The notes under the pieces were generated by a model. It saw nothing but the letters and a program-made list of their open reading frames with translations. It ran no database searches and was not told the origin of the DNA. A stretch of 64,000 bases of DNA. Source: Petrolisthes cinctipes (lineage: Eukaryota; Arthropoda; Malacostraca; Decapoda; Porcellanidae). Below, piece by piece: positions 25,401 through 38,194 of this stretch. Position numbers and translations under genes: made by a program. How positions within the stretch are numbered: position 1 is the first letter of the stretch; every line of letters begins with the position of its first letter. Location of the stretch: the NCBI GenBank assembly GCA_033782935.1, contig JAWQEG010000128.1:2046001-2110000 (forward strand), given 5' to 3'.

Positions 25401-28082
25401 TCAGTTGCAGGCCCAAATCATGCTTAAAATCGATATTTTAGGTGCGCAAAGTCAACATGTGTATGCATCTTCAGCACTCGTTTATATCTCAAATTCAACC
25501 TCAAAACACCCGAAAATTCGATAATTTTGGGTCCCAGAAGCGATCTGTACATGTCTAGTCAGTGCTAGAATGTTTTCAAAATATAGGCTCAAAACATGCT
25601 AAAAATCGATATTTTAAGTGTCCAAAGTCGATATGTGCAAGCATCTTCTGTACCCGTTTATATCTCAAATTCTGGCTCAAAACACCCAAAAATTCGATAT
25701 TTTGGGGTCCCAAAAGCGATCTGTACATAGACCTCAGTGCTAGAATATTTTCAAAATATAGGCCCAAAACATGCTAAAAATCTATATTTTAGGTGCCCAA
25801 AGTCTATATCTCAATTTCAGGCCCAAAACACACGAAAATTCGATATTTTGGGGTCCCAGAAGCGAACTGTACATGCCTACTCCGTATTTTCAAAATACAG
25901 GCCCAAAACATACTGAAAATCGATCTTTTAGGTGCCCAAAAGTCGATATATGCATGCATCTTCTGTACCCGTTTATATCCCAATTTCAACCTCAAAACAC
26001 CCGAAAATTAGATATTTTTGGGCCCCTGAAGCGATCTGTACATGCCTACTCAGTGCAAGAATGTTTTCAAAATATAAGCTTAAAACATGCTAAAAATCGA
26101 TATTTTAAGTGTCCAAAGTCGATATGTGCATGCATCATCTGTACCCGTTTATATCTCAATTTCCGGCTCAAAACACCCGAAAATTCGGTGTTTTTGGGTC
26201 CTAGAAGCGATCTGTACATCCCTACTCCTAGTTAGAATGTTTTCAAGATACAGACCCAAAACATGCTCAAAATCGATATTTTAGGTGCCCAAAAGTCGAT
26301 ATGTGCATGCATCTTCTGTACCCGTTTATATCTCAAATTCAGGCTCAAAACACCCGAGAATTCGATATTTTGAGGTCCCAGAAGCGATCTGTACATGCCT
26401 ACTCAGTGCTAGAATATTTTCAAAATATAGGCCCAAAACATGTAAAAAATCGATATTTTATGTGCCCAAAGTCGATATCTCAAATTCAGGCCCAAAACAC
26501 CCAAAAATTCGATATTTTGGGGTCCCAGGAGCGATCTGTACATGCATAGTCCGTGTTAGAGTATTTTCAATATACAGGCCCAAAACATACTGAAAATCGA
26601 TCTTTTAGGTGCCCAAAAGTCGATATGTGGATGCATCTTCTGTACCCGTTTATATCTCAAATTCAGGCTCAAAAACACCCGAAAATTAGATATTTTGGGG
26701 TCCCAGAAGCGATCTGTACTTGCCTACTCCGTGTTAGAGTATTTTTTAAATACAGGCCCAAAACAAGCTGAAAATCGATATTTTAGGTGACCAAAGTCAA
26801 TATGTGTATGCATCTTCTGCACCCGTTTATATCTCAAATTCAACCTCAAAACACCCGAAAATTCGATATTTTTGGGTCCCAGAAGCGTTCTGTACTTGTC
26901 TAGTCAGTGCTAGAATGTTTTCAAAATATAGGCTCAAAACATGCTAAATCGAAATTTTAAGTGTCCAAAGTCGATATGTGCATGCATCTTTTGTACCCGT
27001 TTATATCTCAAATTCAGGCTCAAAACACCCGAAAATTCGATATTTGGGGGTCCCAGAAGCGATCTGTACATGCCTACTCAGTTGCAGGCCCAAAACATGA
27101 TGAAAATCGATATTTTAGGAGCCCAAAGTCAACATGTGTATGCATCTTCTGCACTCGTTTATATCTCATATTCAACCTCAAAACACCGGTAAATTCGATA
27201 ATTTTGGGTCCAGAAACGATCTGTACATGTCTAGTCAGTGCTAGAGTGTTTTCAAAATATAGGCTCAAAACATGCTAAAAATCAATATTTTAAGTGTCCA
27301 AAGTCGATAAATGCATGCATCTTCTGTACCCGTTTATATCTCAAATTCAGGCTCAAAACACCCGAAAATTTGATATTTTTGGGTTCCAGAAGCGATCTGT
27401 ACATGCCTACTCTTAGATAGAGTATTTTTAAAATACAGGCCCAAAACATGCTGAAAATCGATATTTTAGGTGCTCAAAGTCAATTTGTGCATGCATCTTC
27501 TGTACCCGTTTATATCTCAAATTCAGGCTCAAAACACCCGAAAATTCGATATTTTGGGGTCCCAGAAGTGATCTGTACATGCCTACTTAGTGCTAGAATA
27601 TTTTCAAATTATAGGCCCAAAACATGCTACAAATCGATATTTTAGGTGCCCAAAGTCAATATCTCAAATTCAGGACCAAAACCCCCGAAAATTCTATATT
27701 TTGGGGTCCCAGAAGCGAACTGTACATGCCTACTCCGTGTTAGAGTATTTTCAAAATACAGACCCAAAACATACTGAAAATCGATCTTTTAGGTGCCCAA
27801 AAGTCGATATGTGCATGCATCTTCTGTTACCGTTTATATCTCAAATTCAGGCTCAAAACACCCGAAAATTCGATATTTTGGGGTCCCAGAAGCGATCTGT
27901 ACATCCCAACTCAGTTGCAGGCCAAAAACATGCTTAAAATCGATATTTTAGGTGCCCAAAGTCAACATGTGTATGCATCTTCTGCACTCGTTTATATCTC
28001 AAATTCAACCTCAAAACACCCGAAAATTCGATAATTTTGGGTCCCAGAAGCGATCTGTACATGCCTACTCAGTTGCAGGCCC
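25401..28082. repeat. Segmental repeat, copy B, lacking exactly one monomer
   Basis: Matches copy A at an offset of 2,845 bp up to about 25700 and at 2,668 bp afterwards. The difference, 177 bp, is one monomer: the unit around 22850-23030 in copy A is absent here. A few substitutions separate the copies: GACCTCAG versus GACATCAG, GTGCCCAAAAG at 26613 versus GTGCACAAAAG at 23945, and CTGTTACCG versus CTGTTCCCG near 27829. Confidence 0.85.
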
Positions 28083-29055
28083 AAAACATGCTGAAAATCG
28101 ATATTTAAGGTGCCCAAAGTCAACATGTGTATGCATCTTCTGCACTCGTTTATATCTCAAATTCAACCTCAAAACACCGGTAAATTCGATAATTTTGGGT
28201 CCAGAAACGATCTGTACATGTCTAGTCAGTGCTAGACTGTTTTCAAAATATAGGCTCAAAACATGCTAAAAATCAATATTTTAAGTGTCCAAAGTCGATA
28301 AATGCATGCATCTTCTGTACCCGTTTATATCTCAAATTCAGGCTCAAAACACCCGAAAATTCGATATTTTTGGGTTCCAGAAGCGATCTGTACATGCCTA
28401 CTCTTAGATAGAGTATTTTTAAAATACAGGCCCAAAACATGCTGAAAATCGATATTTTAGGTGCTCAGAGTCAATTTGTGCATGCATCTTCTGTACCCGT
28501 TTATATCTCAAATTCAGGCTCAAAACACCCGAAAATTCGATATTTTGGGGTCCCAGAAGTGATATGTACATGCCTACTTAGTGCTAGAATATTTTCAAAA
28601 TATAGGCCCAAAACATGCTACAAATCGATATTTTAGGTGCCCAAAGTCAATATCTCAAATTCAGGACCAAAACCCCCGAAAATTCTATATTTTGGGGTCC
28701 CAGAAGCGAACTGTACATGCCTACTCCGTGTTAGAGTATTTTCAAAATACAGACCCAAAACATACTGAAAATCGATCTTTTAGGAGCCCAAAAGTCGATA
28801 TGTGCATGCATCTTCTGTTCCCGTTTATATCTCAAATTCAGGCTCCAAACACCCGAAAATTCGATATTTTGGGGTCCCAGAAGCGATCTGTACATCCCAA
28901 CTCAGTTGCAGGCCCAAAACATGCATAAAATCGATATTTTAGGTGCCCAAAGTCAACATGTGTATGCATCTTCTGCACTCGTTTATATCTCAAATTCAAC
29001 CTCAAAACACCCGAAAATTCGATAATTTTGGGTCCCAGAAGCGATCTGTACATGT
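27074..29055. repeat. ~991-bp HOR, two tandem copies (about 27074-28064 and 28065-29055)
   Basis: Monomers at 27238, 27448 and 27590 recur at 28229, 28439 and 28581, a constant 991-bp offset. Shared markers are AACACCGGTAAATTCG, GGGTCCAGAAACG, CTACTCTTAGATAGAG, GTCAATTTGTGC and CAAATTCAGGACC. The copies differ at several positions, so this duplication is older than the 2,668- and 3,047-bp ones it overlaps. Confidence 0.78.
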
Positions 29056-31077
29056 CTAGTCAGTGGTAGAATGTTTTCAAAATATAGGCTCAAAACATGC
29101 TAAAAATCGATATTTTAAGTGTCCAAAGTCGATATGTGCAAGCATCTTCTGTACCCGTTTATATCGCAAATTCAGGCTCAAAACACCCAAAATTTCGATA
29201 TGTTTGGGTCCCAGAAGCGATCTGTACATGCCTACTACTAGTTAGAGTATTTTCAAAATACAGGCCCAAAACATGCTGAAAATCGATATTTTAGGTGCCC
29301 AAAGTCAATATGTGCATGAATCTTCTGTACCCGTTTATATCTCAAATTCAGGCTCAAAACACCCGAAAATTCGATATTTTTAGGTCCTAGAAGCGATCTG
29401 TACATCCCTACTCCTAGTTAGAATGTTTTCAAGATACAGACCCAAAACATGCTCAAAATCGATATTTTAGATGCCCAAAAGTCGATATGGGCATGCATCT
29501 TCTGTACTCGTTTATATCTCAAATTCAGGCTCAAAACACCCGAAAATTCGATATTTTGGGGTCTAGAAGCGATCTGTACATGCCTACTCTGTGCTAGAAT
29601 ATTTTCAAAATATAGGCCCAAACCATGTTAAAAATCGATATTTTAGGTGCCCAAAGTCGATATCTCAAATTCAGGCCCAAAACACCCAAAAATTCGATAT
29701 TTTGGGGTCCCAGAAGCGATCTGTACATGCCTACTCCGAGTTAGAGTCTTTTTAATATACAGGCCCAAAACATACTGAAAATCGATCTTTTAGGTGCACA
29801 AAAGTCGATATGTGGATGCATCTTCTGTACCCGTTTATATCTCAAATTCAGGCTCAAAACACCCGAAAATTCGATATTTTGGGGTCCCAGAAGAAATCTG
29901 TACTTGCCTACTCCGTGTTAGAGAATTTTCAAAATTACAGGCCCAAAACAAGCTTAAAATCGATATTTTAGGTTACCAAAGTCATTATCTGTATGCATAT
30001 TCTACACCCGTTTATATCCCAAATTCAACCTCAAAACACCCGAAAATTCGATATTTTTGGGTCCCAGAAGCGATCTGTACATGTCTAGTCAGTGCTAGAA
30101 TGTTTTCAAAATATAGGCTCAAAACATGCTAAAAATCGATATTTTAAGTGTCCAAAGTCGATATGTGCAAGCATCTTCTGTACCCGTTTATATCTCAAAT
30201 TCAGGCTCAAAACACCCAAAAATTCGATATGTTTGGGTCCCAGAAGCGATCTGTACATGCCTACTCCTAGTTAGAGTATTTTCAAAATACAGGCCCAAAA
30301 CATGCTGAAAATCGATATTTTAGGTGCCCAAAGTCAATATGTGCATGCATCTTCTGTACCCGTTTATATCTCAAATTCAGGCTCAAAACACCCGAAAATT
30401 CGATATTTTTGGGTCCTAGAAGCGATCTGTACATCCCTACTCTTAGCTAGAATGTTTTCAAGATACAGACCCAAAACATGCTCAAAATCGATATTTTAGG
30501 TGCCCAAAAGTCGATATGTGCATGCATCTTCTGTACCCGTTTATATCTCAAATTCAGGCTCAAAACACCCGAAAATTCGATATTTTGGGGTCTAGAAGTG
30601 ATCTGTACATGCCTACTCTGTGCTAGAATATTTTCAAAATATAGGCCCAAAACATGCTAAAAACGATATTATAGGTGCCCAAAGTCGATATCTCAAATTC
30701 AGGCCCAAAACACCCAAAAAATCGATATTTTGGGGTCCCAGAAGCGATCTGTACATGCCTACTCCGTGTTAGAGTATTTTCAATATACAGGCCCAAAACA
30801 TACTGAAAATCGATCTTTTAGGTGCACAAAAGTCGATATGTGGATGCATCTTCTGTACCCGTTTATTTCTCAAATTCAGGCTCAAAACACCCGAAAATTA
30901 GATATTTTGGGGTCCCAGAAGCGATCTGTACTTGCCTACTCCGTGTTAGAGAATTTTCAAAATACAGGCCCAAAACAAGCTGAAAATCGATATTTTAGGT
31001 GACCAAAGTCAATATGTGTATGCATATTCTACACCCGTTTATATCCCAAATTCAACCTCAAAACACCCGAAAATTCG
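28031..31077. repeat. 3,047-bp 18-monomer HOR, copy 1
   Basis: From the start at 28087, monomer lengths are 175, 176, 176, 147, 159, 176, 176, 176, 176, 147, 178, 176, 176, 176, 176, 146, 177, 158, summing to 3,047. Monomers 7-12 (from 29096) repeat as 13-18 (from 30125) at 1,029 bp, so a 6-mer is nested in the 18-mer. Markers include GCAAGCATCTTC, GATATGTTTGGG, TTTTGGGGTCTAGAAG and GTGCACAAAAGTCG. Confidence 0.9.
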
Positions 31078-34000
31078 ATAATTTTGGGTCCCAGAAGCGA
31101 TCTGTACATGCCTACTCAGTTGCAGGCCCAAAACATGCTGAAAATCGATATTTAAGGTGCCCAAAGTCAACATGTGTATGCATCTTCTGCACTCGTTTAT
31201 ATCTCAAATTCAACCTCAAAACACCGGTAAATTCGATAATTTTGGGTACAGAAACGATCTGTACATGTCTAGTCAGTGCTAGACTGTTTTCAAAATATAG
31301 GCTCAAAACATGCTAAAAATCAATATTTTAAGTGTCCAAAGTCGATAAATGCATGCATCTTCTGTACCCGTTTATATCTCAAATTCAGGCTCAAAACACC
31401 CGAAAATTCGATATTTTTGGGTTCCAGAAGCGATCTGTACATGCCTACTCTTAGATAGAGTATTTTTAAAATACAGGCCCAAAACATGCTGAAAATCGAT
31501 ATTTTAGGTGCTCAAAGTCAATTTGTGCATGCATCTTCTGTACCCGTTTATATCTCAAATTCAGGCTCAAAACACCCGAAAATTCGATATTTTGGGGTCC
31601 CAGAAGTGATATGTACATGCCTACTTAGTGCTAGAATATTTTCAAAATATAGGCCCAAAACATGCTACAAATCGATATTTTAGGTGCCCAAAGTCAATAT
31701 CTCAAATTCAGGACCAAAACCCCCGAAAATTCTATATTTTGGGGTCCCATAAGCGAACTGTACATGCCTACTCCGTGTTAGAGTATTTTCAAAATACAGA
31801 CCCAAAACATACTGAAAATCGATCTTTTAGGTGCCCAAAAGTCGATATGTGCATGCATCTTCTGTTCCCGTTTATATCTCAAATTCAGGCTCCAAACACC
31901 CGAAAATTCGATATTTTGGGGTCCCAGAAGCGATCTGTACATCCCAACTCAGTTGCAGGCCCAAAACATGCATAAAATCGATATTTTAGGTGCCCAAAGT
32001 CAACATGTGTATGCATCTTCTGCACTCGTTTATATCTCAAATTCAACCTCAAAACACCCGAAAATTCGATAATTTTGGGTCCCAGAAGCGATCTGTACAT
32101 GTCAAGTCAGTGCTAGAATGTTTTCAAAATATAGGCTCAAAACATGCTAAAAATCGATATTTTAAGTGTCCAAAGTCGATATGTGCAAGCATCTTCTGTA
32201 CCCGTTTATATCGCAAATTCAGGCTCAAAACACCCAAAATTTCGATATGTTTGGGTCCCAGAAGCGATCTGTACATGCCTACTACTAGTTAGAGTATTTT
32301 CAAAATACAGGCCCAAAACATGCTGAAAATCGATATTTTAGGTGCCCAAAGTCAATATGTGCATGAATCTTCTGTACCCGTTTATATCTCAAATTCAGGC
32401 TCAAAACACCCGAAAATTCGATATTTTTAGGTCCTAGAAGCGATCTGTACATCCCTACTCCTAGTTAGAATGTTTTCAAGATACAGACCCAAAACATGCT
32501 CAAAATCGATATTTTAGATGCCCAAAAGTCGATATGGGCATGCATCTTCTGTACTCGTTTATATCTCAAATTCAGGCTCAAAACACCCGAAAATTCGATA
32601 TTTTGGGGTCGAGAAGCGATCTGTACATGCCTACTCTGTGCTAGAATATTTTCAAAATATAGGCCCAAACCATGTTAAAAATCGATATTTTAGGTGCCCA
32701 AAGTCGATATCTCAAATTCAGGCCCAAAACACCCAAAAATTCGATATTTTGGGGTCCCAGAAGCGATCTGTACATGCCTACTCCGAGTTAGAGTCTTTTT
32801 AATATACAGGCCCAAAACATACTGAAAATCGATCTTTTAGGTGCACAAAAGTCGATATGTGGATGCATCTTCTGTACCCGTTTATATCTCAAATTCAGGC
32901 TCAAAACACCCGAAAATTCGATATTTTGGGGTCCCAGAAGAAATCTGTACTTGCCTACTCCGTGTTAGAGAATTTTCAAAATTACAGGCCCAAAACAAGC
33001 TTAAAATCGATATTTTAGGTTACCAAAGTCATTATCTGTATGCATATTCTACACCCGTTTATATCCCAAATTCAACCTCAAAACACCCGAAAATTCGATA
33101 TTTTTGGGTCCCAGAAGCGATCTGTACATGTCTAGTCAGTGCTAGAATGTTTTCAAAATATAAGCTCAAAACATGCTAAAAATCGATATTTTAAGTGTCC
33201 AAAGTCGATATGTGCAAGCATCTTCTGTACCCGTTTATATCTCAAATTCAGGCTCAAAACACCCAAAAATTCGATATGTTTGGGTCCCAGAAGCGATCTG
33301 TACATGCCTACTCCTAGTTAGAGTATTTTCAAAATACAGGCCCAAAACATGCTGAAAATCGATATTTTAGGTGCCCAAAGTCAATATGTGCATGCATCTT
33401 CTGTACCCGTTTATATCTCAAATTCAGGCTCAAAACACCCGAAAATTCGATATTTTTGGGTCCTAGAAGCGATCTGTACATCCCTACTCTTAGCTAGAAT
33501 GTTTTCAAGATACAGACCCAAAACATGCTCAAAATCGATATTTTAGGTGCCCAAAAGTCGATATGTGCATGCATCTTCTGTACCCGTTTATATCTCAAAT
33601 TCAGGCTCAAAACACCCGAAAATTCGATATTTTGGGGTCTAGAAGCGATCTGTACATGCCTACTCTGTGCTAGAATATTTTCAAAATATAGGCCCAAAAC
33701 ATGCTAAAAACGATATTATAGGTGCCCAAAGTCGATATCTCAAATTCAGGCCCAAAACACCCAAAAATTCGATATTTTGGGGTCCCAGAAGCCATCTGTA
33801 CATGCCTACTCCGTGTTAGAGTATTTTCAATATACAGGCCCAAAACATACTGAAAATCGATCTTTTAGGTGCACTAAAGTCGATATGTGGATGCATCTTC
33901 TGTACCCGTTTATTTCTCAAATTCAGGCTCAAAACACCCGAAAATTAGATATTTTGGGGTCCCAGAAGCGATCTGTACTTGCCTACTCCGTGTTAGAGAA

Positions 34001-34124
34001 TTTTCAAAATACAGGCCCAAAACAAGCTGAAAATCGATATTTTAGGTGACCAAAGTCAATATGTGTATGCATATTCTACACCCGTTTATATCCCAAATTC
34101 AACCTCAAAACACCCGAAAATTCG
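31078..34124. repeat. 3,047-bp 18-monomer HOR, copy 2
   Basis: Repeats copy 1 at a constant 3,047-bp offset with only scattered substitutions: GGGTACAGAAACG versus GGGTCCAGAAACG, GGGTCGAGAAG versus GGGTCTAGAAG near 32607, AGCCATCTG versus AGCGATCTG near 33790. It ends near 34124, where copy 1 continued GATAATTTTGGG and this continues GATATTTTTGGGTCCCATAATCG. Confidence 0.9.
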
Positions 34125-34745
34125 ATATTTTTGGGTCCCATAATCGATCTGTACATGTCTAGTCAGTGCTAGAATGTTTTCAAAATATAGGCTCAAAACA
34201 TGCTAAAAATCGATATTTTAAGTGTCCAAAGTCGATATGTGCAAGCATCTTCTGTACCCGTTTATATCTCAAATTCAGGCTCAAAACACCCAAAAATTCG
34301 ATATGTTTGGGTCCCAGAAGCGATCTGTACATGCCTCCTCCTAGTTAGAGTATTTTCAAAATACAGGCCCAAAACATGCTGAAAATCGATATTTTAGTTG
34401 CCCAAAGTTAATATGTGCATGCATCTTCTGTACCCGTTTATATCTCAAATTCAGGCTCAAAACACCCGAAAATTCGATATTTTTGGGTCCTAGAAGCGAT
34501 CTGTACATCCCTACTCCTAGTTAGAATGTTTTCAAGATACAGACCCAAAACATGCTAAAAATCGATATTTTAGGTGCCCAAAAGTCGATATGTGCACACA
34601 TCTTCTGTAGCCGTTTATATCTCAAATTCAGGCTCAAAACACCCGAAAATTCGATATTTTGGGGTCTAGAAGCGATCTGTACATGCCTACTCTGTGCTAG
34701 AATATTTTCAAAATATAGGCCCAAAACATGCTAAAAATCGATATT
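34125..34745. repeat. Partial further copy of the nested 6-mer
   Basis: The stretch repeats about 33100-33718 at an offset of 1,027 bp (GCAAGCATC, GATATGTTTGGG, TACATCCCTACTCC and GGGGTCTAGAAG monomers in the same order). It is a third consecutive round of the 6-mer after the two inside each 18-mer, and diverges at GATATTTTAAGTGTCC near 34740. Confidence 0.78.
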
Positions 34746-35036
34746 TTAAGTGTCCAAAGTCGATATGTGCATGCATCATCTGTACCCGTTTATATCTCAA
34801 ATTCAGGCTCAAAACACCCGAAAATTCGATATTTTTTGGTCCAAGAAGTGATCTGTACATGCCTACTCCGTGTTAGAGTATTTTCAAAATACAGGCCCAA
34901 AATATACTGAAAATCGATCTTTTACGTGCCCAAAGTCGATATCTCCAATTCAGGCCCAAAACACCCAAAAATTCGATATTTTGGGGTCCCAGAAGCGATC
35001 TGTACATGCCTACTCCGTGTTAGAGTATTTTCAATA

Positions 35037-37420
35037 TACAGGCCCAAAACATACTGGAAATCGATGTTTTAGGTGCCCAAAAGTCGATATGTGCATGCAT
35101 CTTCTGTATCCGTTTACGTCCCAAATTCAACCTCAAAACACCCGAAAATTCGATATTTTGGGGTCCCAGAAGCGATCTGTACTTGCCTACTCCGTGTTAG
35201 AGTATTTTCAAAATACAGGCCCAAAACAAGCTGAAAATCGATATTTTAGGTGACCAAAGTCAATATGTGTATGCATCTTCTGCACCCGTTTATATCCCAA
35301 CTTCAACCTCAAAAAACCCTTAAATTCGAGATTTTTGGGTCCCAGAAGCGATCTGTACATGCCTAATCAGTGCTAGAATGTTTTCAAAATATAGGCTCAA
35401 AACATGCTAAAAATCGATATTTTAAGTGTCCAAAGTCGATATGTGCATGCATCATCTGTACCCGTTTATATCTTAAATTTAGGTTCAAAACACCCGAAAA
35501 ATCGAAATTTTGGGGTACCAGAAGTGATCTGTACATGCCTACTTAGTGCTAGAATATTTTCAAAATATAGACCCAAAACATGCTAAAAATCGATATTTTA
35601 GGTGTCCAAAGTCGATATCTCAAATTCAGGCCCAAAACACCCGAAAATTCGATATTTTGGGGTCCCAGAAGCGAACTGTACATGCCTACTCCGTGTTAGA
35701 GTATTTTCAAAATACAGGCCCAAAACATACTGAAAATCGATATTTTAGGTGCCCAAAGTCAACATGTGTATGCATCTTCTGTACTCGTTTATATCTCAAA
35801 TTCAACCTCAAAACACCCGAAGATTCGATAATTTTGGGTCCCACAAGCGATCTGTACATGTCTAGTCAGTGCTAGAATGTTTTCAAAAAATAGGCTCAAA
35901 ACATGCTAAAAATCGATATTTTAAGTGTCCAAAGTCGATATGTTTATGCATCTTCTGTACCCGTTTATATCTCAAATTCAGGCTCAAAACACCCGAAAAT
36001 TCGATATTTTTGGGTCCCAGAAGCGATCTGTACATGCCTACTCCTAGTTAGGAGTATTTTCAAAATACAGTCCCAAAACATGCTGAAAATCGATATTTTA
36101 GGTGCCCAAATTCAATATGTGCATGCATCTTCTGTACCCGTTTATATCTCAAATTCAGGCTCAAAACACCCGATAATTCGGTATTTTGGGGTCCTAGAAG
36201 CGATCTGTACATCCCTACTCCAAGTTAGAATGTTTTCAAGATACAGACCCAAAACATGCTCAAAATCGATATTTTAGATGCCTTACAGTCGAAATGTGCA
36301 TGCATCTTCTGTACCCGTTTATATCTCAAATTCAGGCTCAAAACAACCGAAAATTCGATATTTTGGGGTCCCAGAAGCGATCTGTACATGCCTACTTAGT
36401 GCTAGAATATTTTCAAAATATAGGCCCAAAAAATGCTAAAAATCGATATTTTAGGTGACCAAAGTCAATATGTGTATGCATCTTCTGCACCCGTTTATAT
36501 CCCAACTTCAACCTCAAAAAACCCGAAAATTCGAGATTTTTGGGTCCCAGAAGCGATCTGTACATGCCTACTCAGTGCTAGAATGTTTTCAAAATATAGG
36601 CTCAAAACATGCTAAAAATCGATATTTTAAGTGTCCAAAGTCGATATCTCAAATTCAGGCCCAAAACACCCGAAAATTCGATATTTTGGGGTCCCAGAAG
36701 CGAACTGTACATGCCTACTCCGTGTTAGAGTATTTTCAAACTACAGGCCCAAAACATACTGAAAATCGATGTTTTATGTGCCCAAAAGTCGATATGTGCA
36801 TGCATCTTCTGTACCCGTTTACATCCCAAATTCAACCTCAAAACACCCGAAAATTCGATATTTTGGGGTCCCAGAAGCGATCTGTACTTGCCTACTCCGT
36901 GTTAGAGTATTTTCAAAATACAGGCCCAAAACAAGCTGAAAATCGATATTTTAGGTGACCAAAATCAATATGTGTATGCATCTTCTGCACCCGTTTATAT
37001 CCCAACTTTAACCTCAAAAAACCCGAAAATTCGAGATTTTTGGGTCCCAGAAGCGATCTGTACATGCCTACTCAGTGCTAGAATGTTTTCAAAATATAGG
37101 CTCAAAACATGCTAAAAATCGATATTTTAAGTGTTCAAAGTCGATATGTGCAAGCATCATCTGTACCCGTTTATATAACAAATTTAGGCTCAAAACACCC
37201 GAAAATTCGAAATTTTGGGGTCACAGAAGTGGTCTGTACATGCCTACTTAGTGCTAGAATATTTTCAAAATATAGACCCAAAACTTGCTAAAAATCGATG
37301 TTTTAGGTGTCCAAAGTCGATATCTCAAATTCAGCCCCAAAACACCCGAAAATTCGATATTTTGGGGTCCCAGAAGCGAACTGTACATGCCTACTCCGTG
37401 CTAGAATGTTTTCAAAATAT
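35037..37420. repeat. 1,705-bp duplication, similar at both ends
   Basis: About 35037-35700 matches 36742-37405 at a 1,705-bp offset. Markers are ATCGATGTTTTA, CCGTTTAC(A/G)TCCC, CCCAACTT(C/T)AACC with AAAAAACCC and TTCGAGATTTTTGGG, and AAATTTAGG. The TTCGAGATTTTT marker also appears a third time at about 36531, 500 bp before its last occurrence, showing an additional three-monomer duplication inside the block. Confidence 0.72.
36608..36754 (+). repeat. Chimeric 147-bp monomer
   Basis: The left part carries TTTTAAGTGTCCAAAG, normally the signature of full-length 176-bp monomers, but it is followed by the GATATCTCAAATTC join of the 147-bp class, which normally carries GGTGCCCAAAG. The unit therefore combines markers of two subtypes, as expected from crossover or gene conversion in the intervening 20 bp. 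Confidence 0.75.
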
Positions 37421-38106
37421 AGGCTCAAAACATACTGAAAATCGATCTTTTAGGTGCCCAAATTTGATATGTGGATGCATTTTCTGTACCCGTTTATATC
37501 TCAAATTCTGGCTCAAAACACCCAAAAATTCGATATTTTGGGGTCCCAGAAGCGATCTGTACTTGCCTACTCCGTGTTAGAGTATTTTCAAAAATACAGG
37601 CCCAAAACAAGCTGAAAATCGATATTTTAGGTGACCAAAGTCAATATGTGTATGCATCTTCTGCACCCGTTTATATCCAAATTCAACCTCAAAACACCCG
37701 AAAATTCGATATTTTTGGGTCCCAGAAGCGATCTGTACATGCCTACTCAGTGCTAGAATGTTTTCAAAATATAGGTTCAAACATGCTAAAAATCGATATT
37801 TTAAGTGTCCAAAGTCAATATGTGCATGCATCATCTGTACCCGTTTATATCTCAAATTCAGGCTCCAAACACCCGAAAATTCGATATTTTGGGGTCCCAG
37901 AAGCGATCTGTACATGACTACTCAGATGCAGGCCCAAAACATGCTGAAAATCGATATTTTAGGTGCCCAAAGTCAACATGTGTATGTATCTTCTGCACTC
38001 GTTTATATCTCAAATTCAGGCTCAAAACACCCGAAATTCGATATTTTGGGGTCCCAGAAGCGATCTGTACATGCCTACTCAGTGCTAAAATGTTTTCAAA
38101 ATATAG

Positions 38107-38194
38107 GCTCAAAACATGCTAAAAATCGATATTTTAAGTGTCCAAAGTCGATATGTGCATGCATCATCTGTACCCGTTTATATCTCAAATTCCG
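38107..38194 (+). repeat. 88-bp half A of the satellite monomer
   Basis: First half of the reference monomer. A/T-tracts lie at 38111-38114, 38121-38125 and 38132-38135, spaced about 10.5 bp. A 14-nt alternating purine-pyrimidine run occupies 38151-38164 and overlaps the TGCATGCA palindrome. Half A aligns without gaps to half B over all 88 positions with 57 identities, best in the first 30 bp (25 of 30) and weakest at positions 71-80 (3 of 10). Confidence 0.9.

Noticed and set aside
38151..38164. TGCATGCA as an RY-type regulatory element
   Set aside because: The word resembles the plant RY seed element, but it occurs in nearly every full monomer as part of the repeat, with no gene to regulate.
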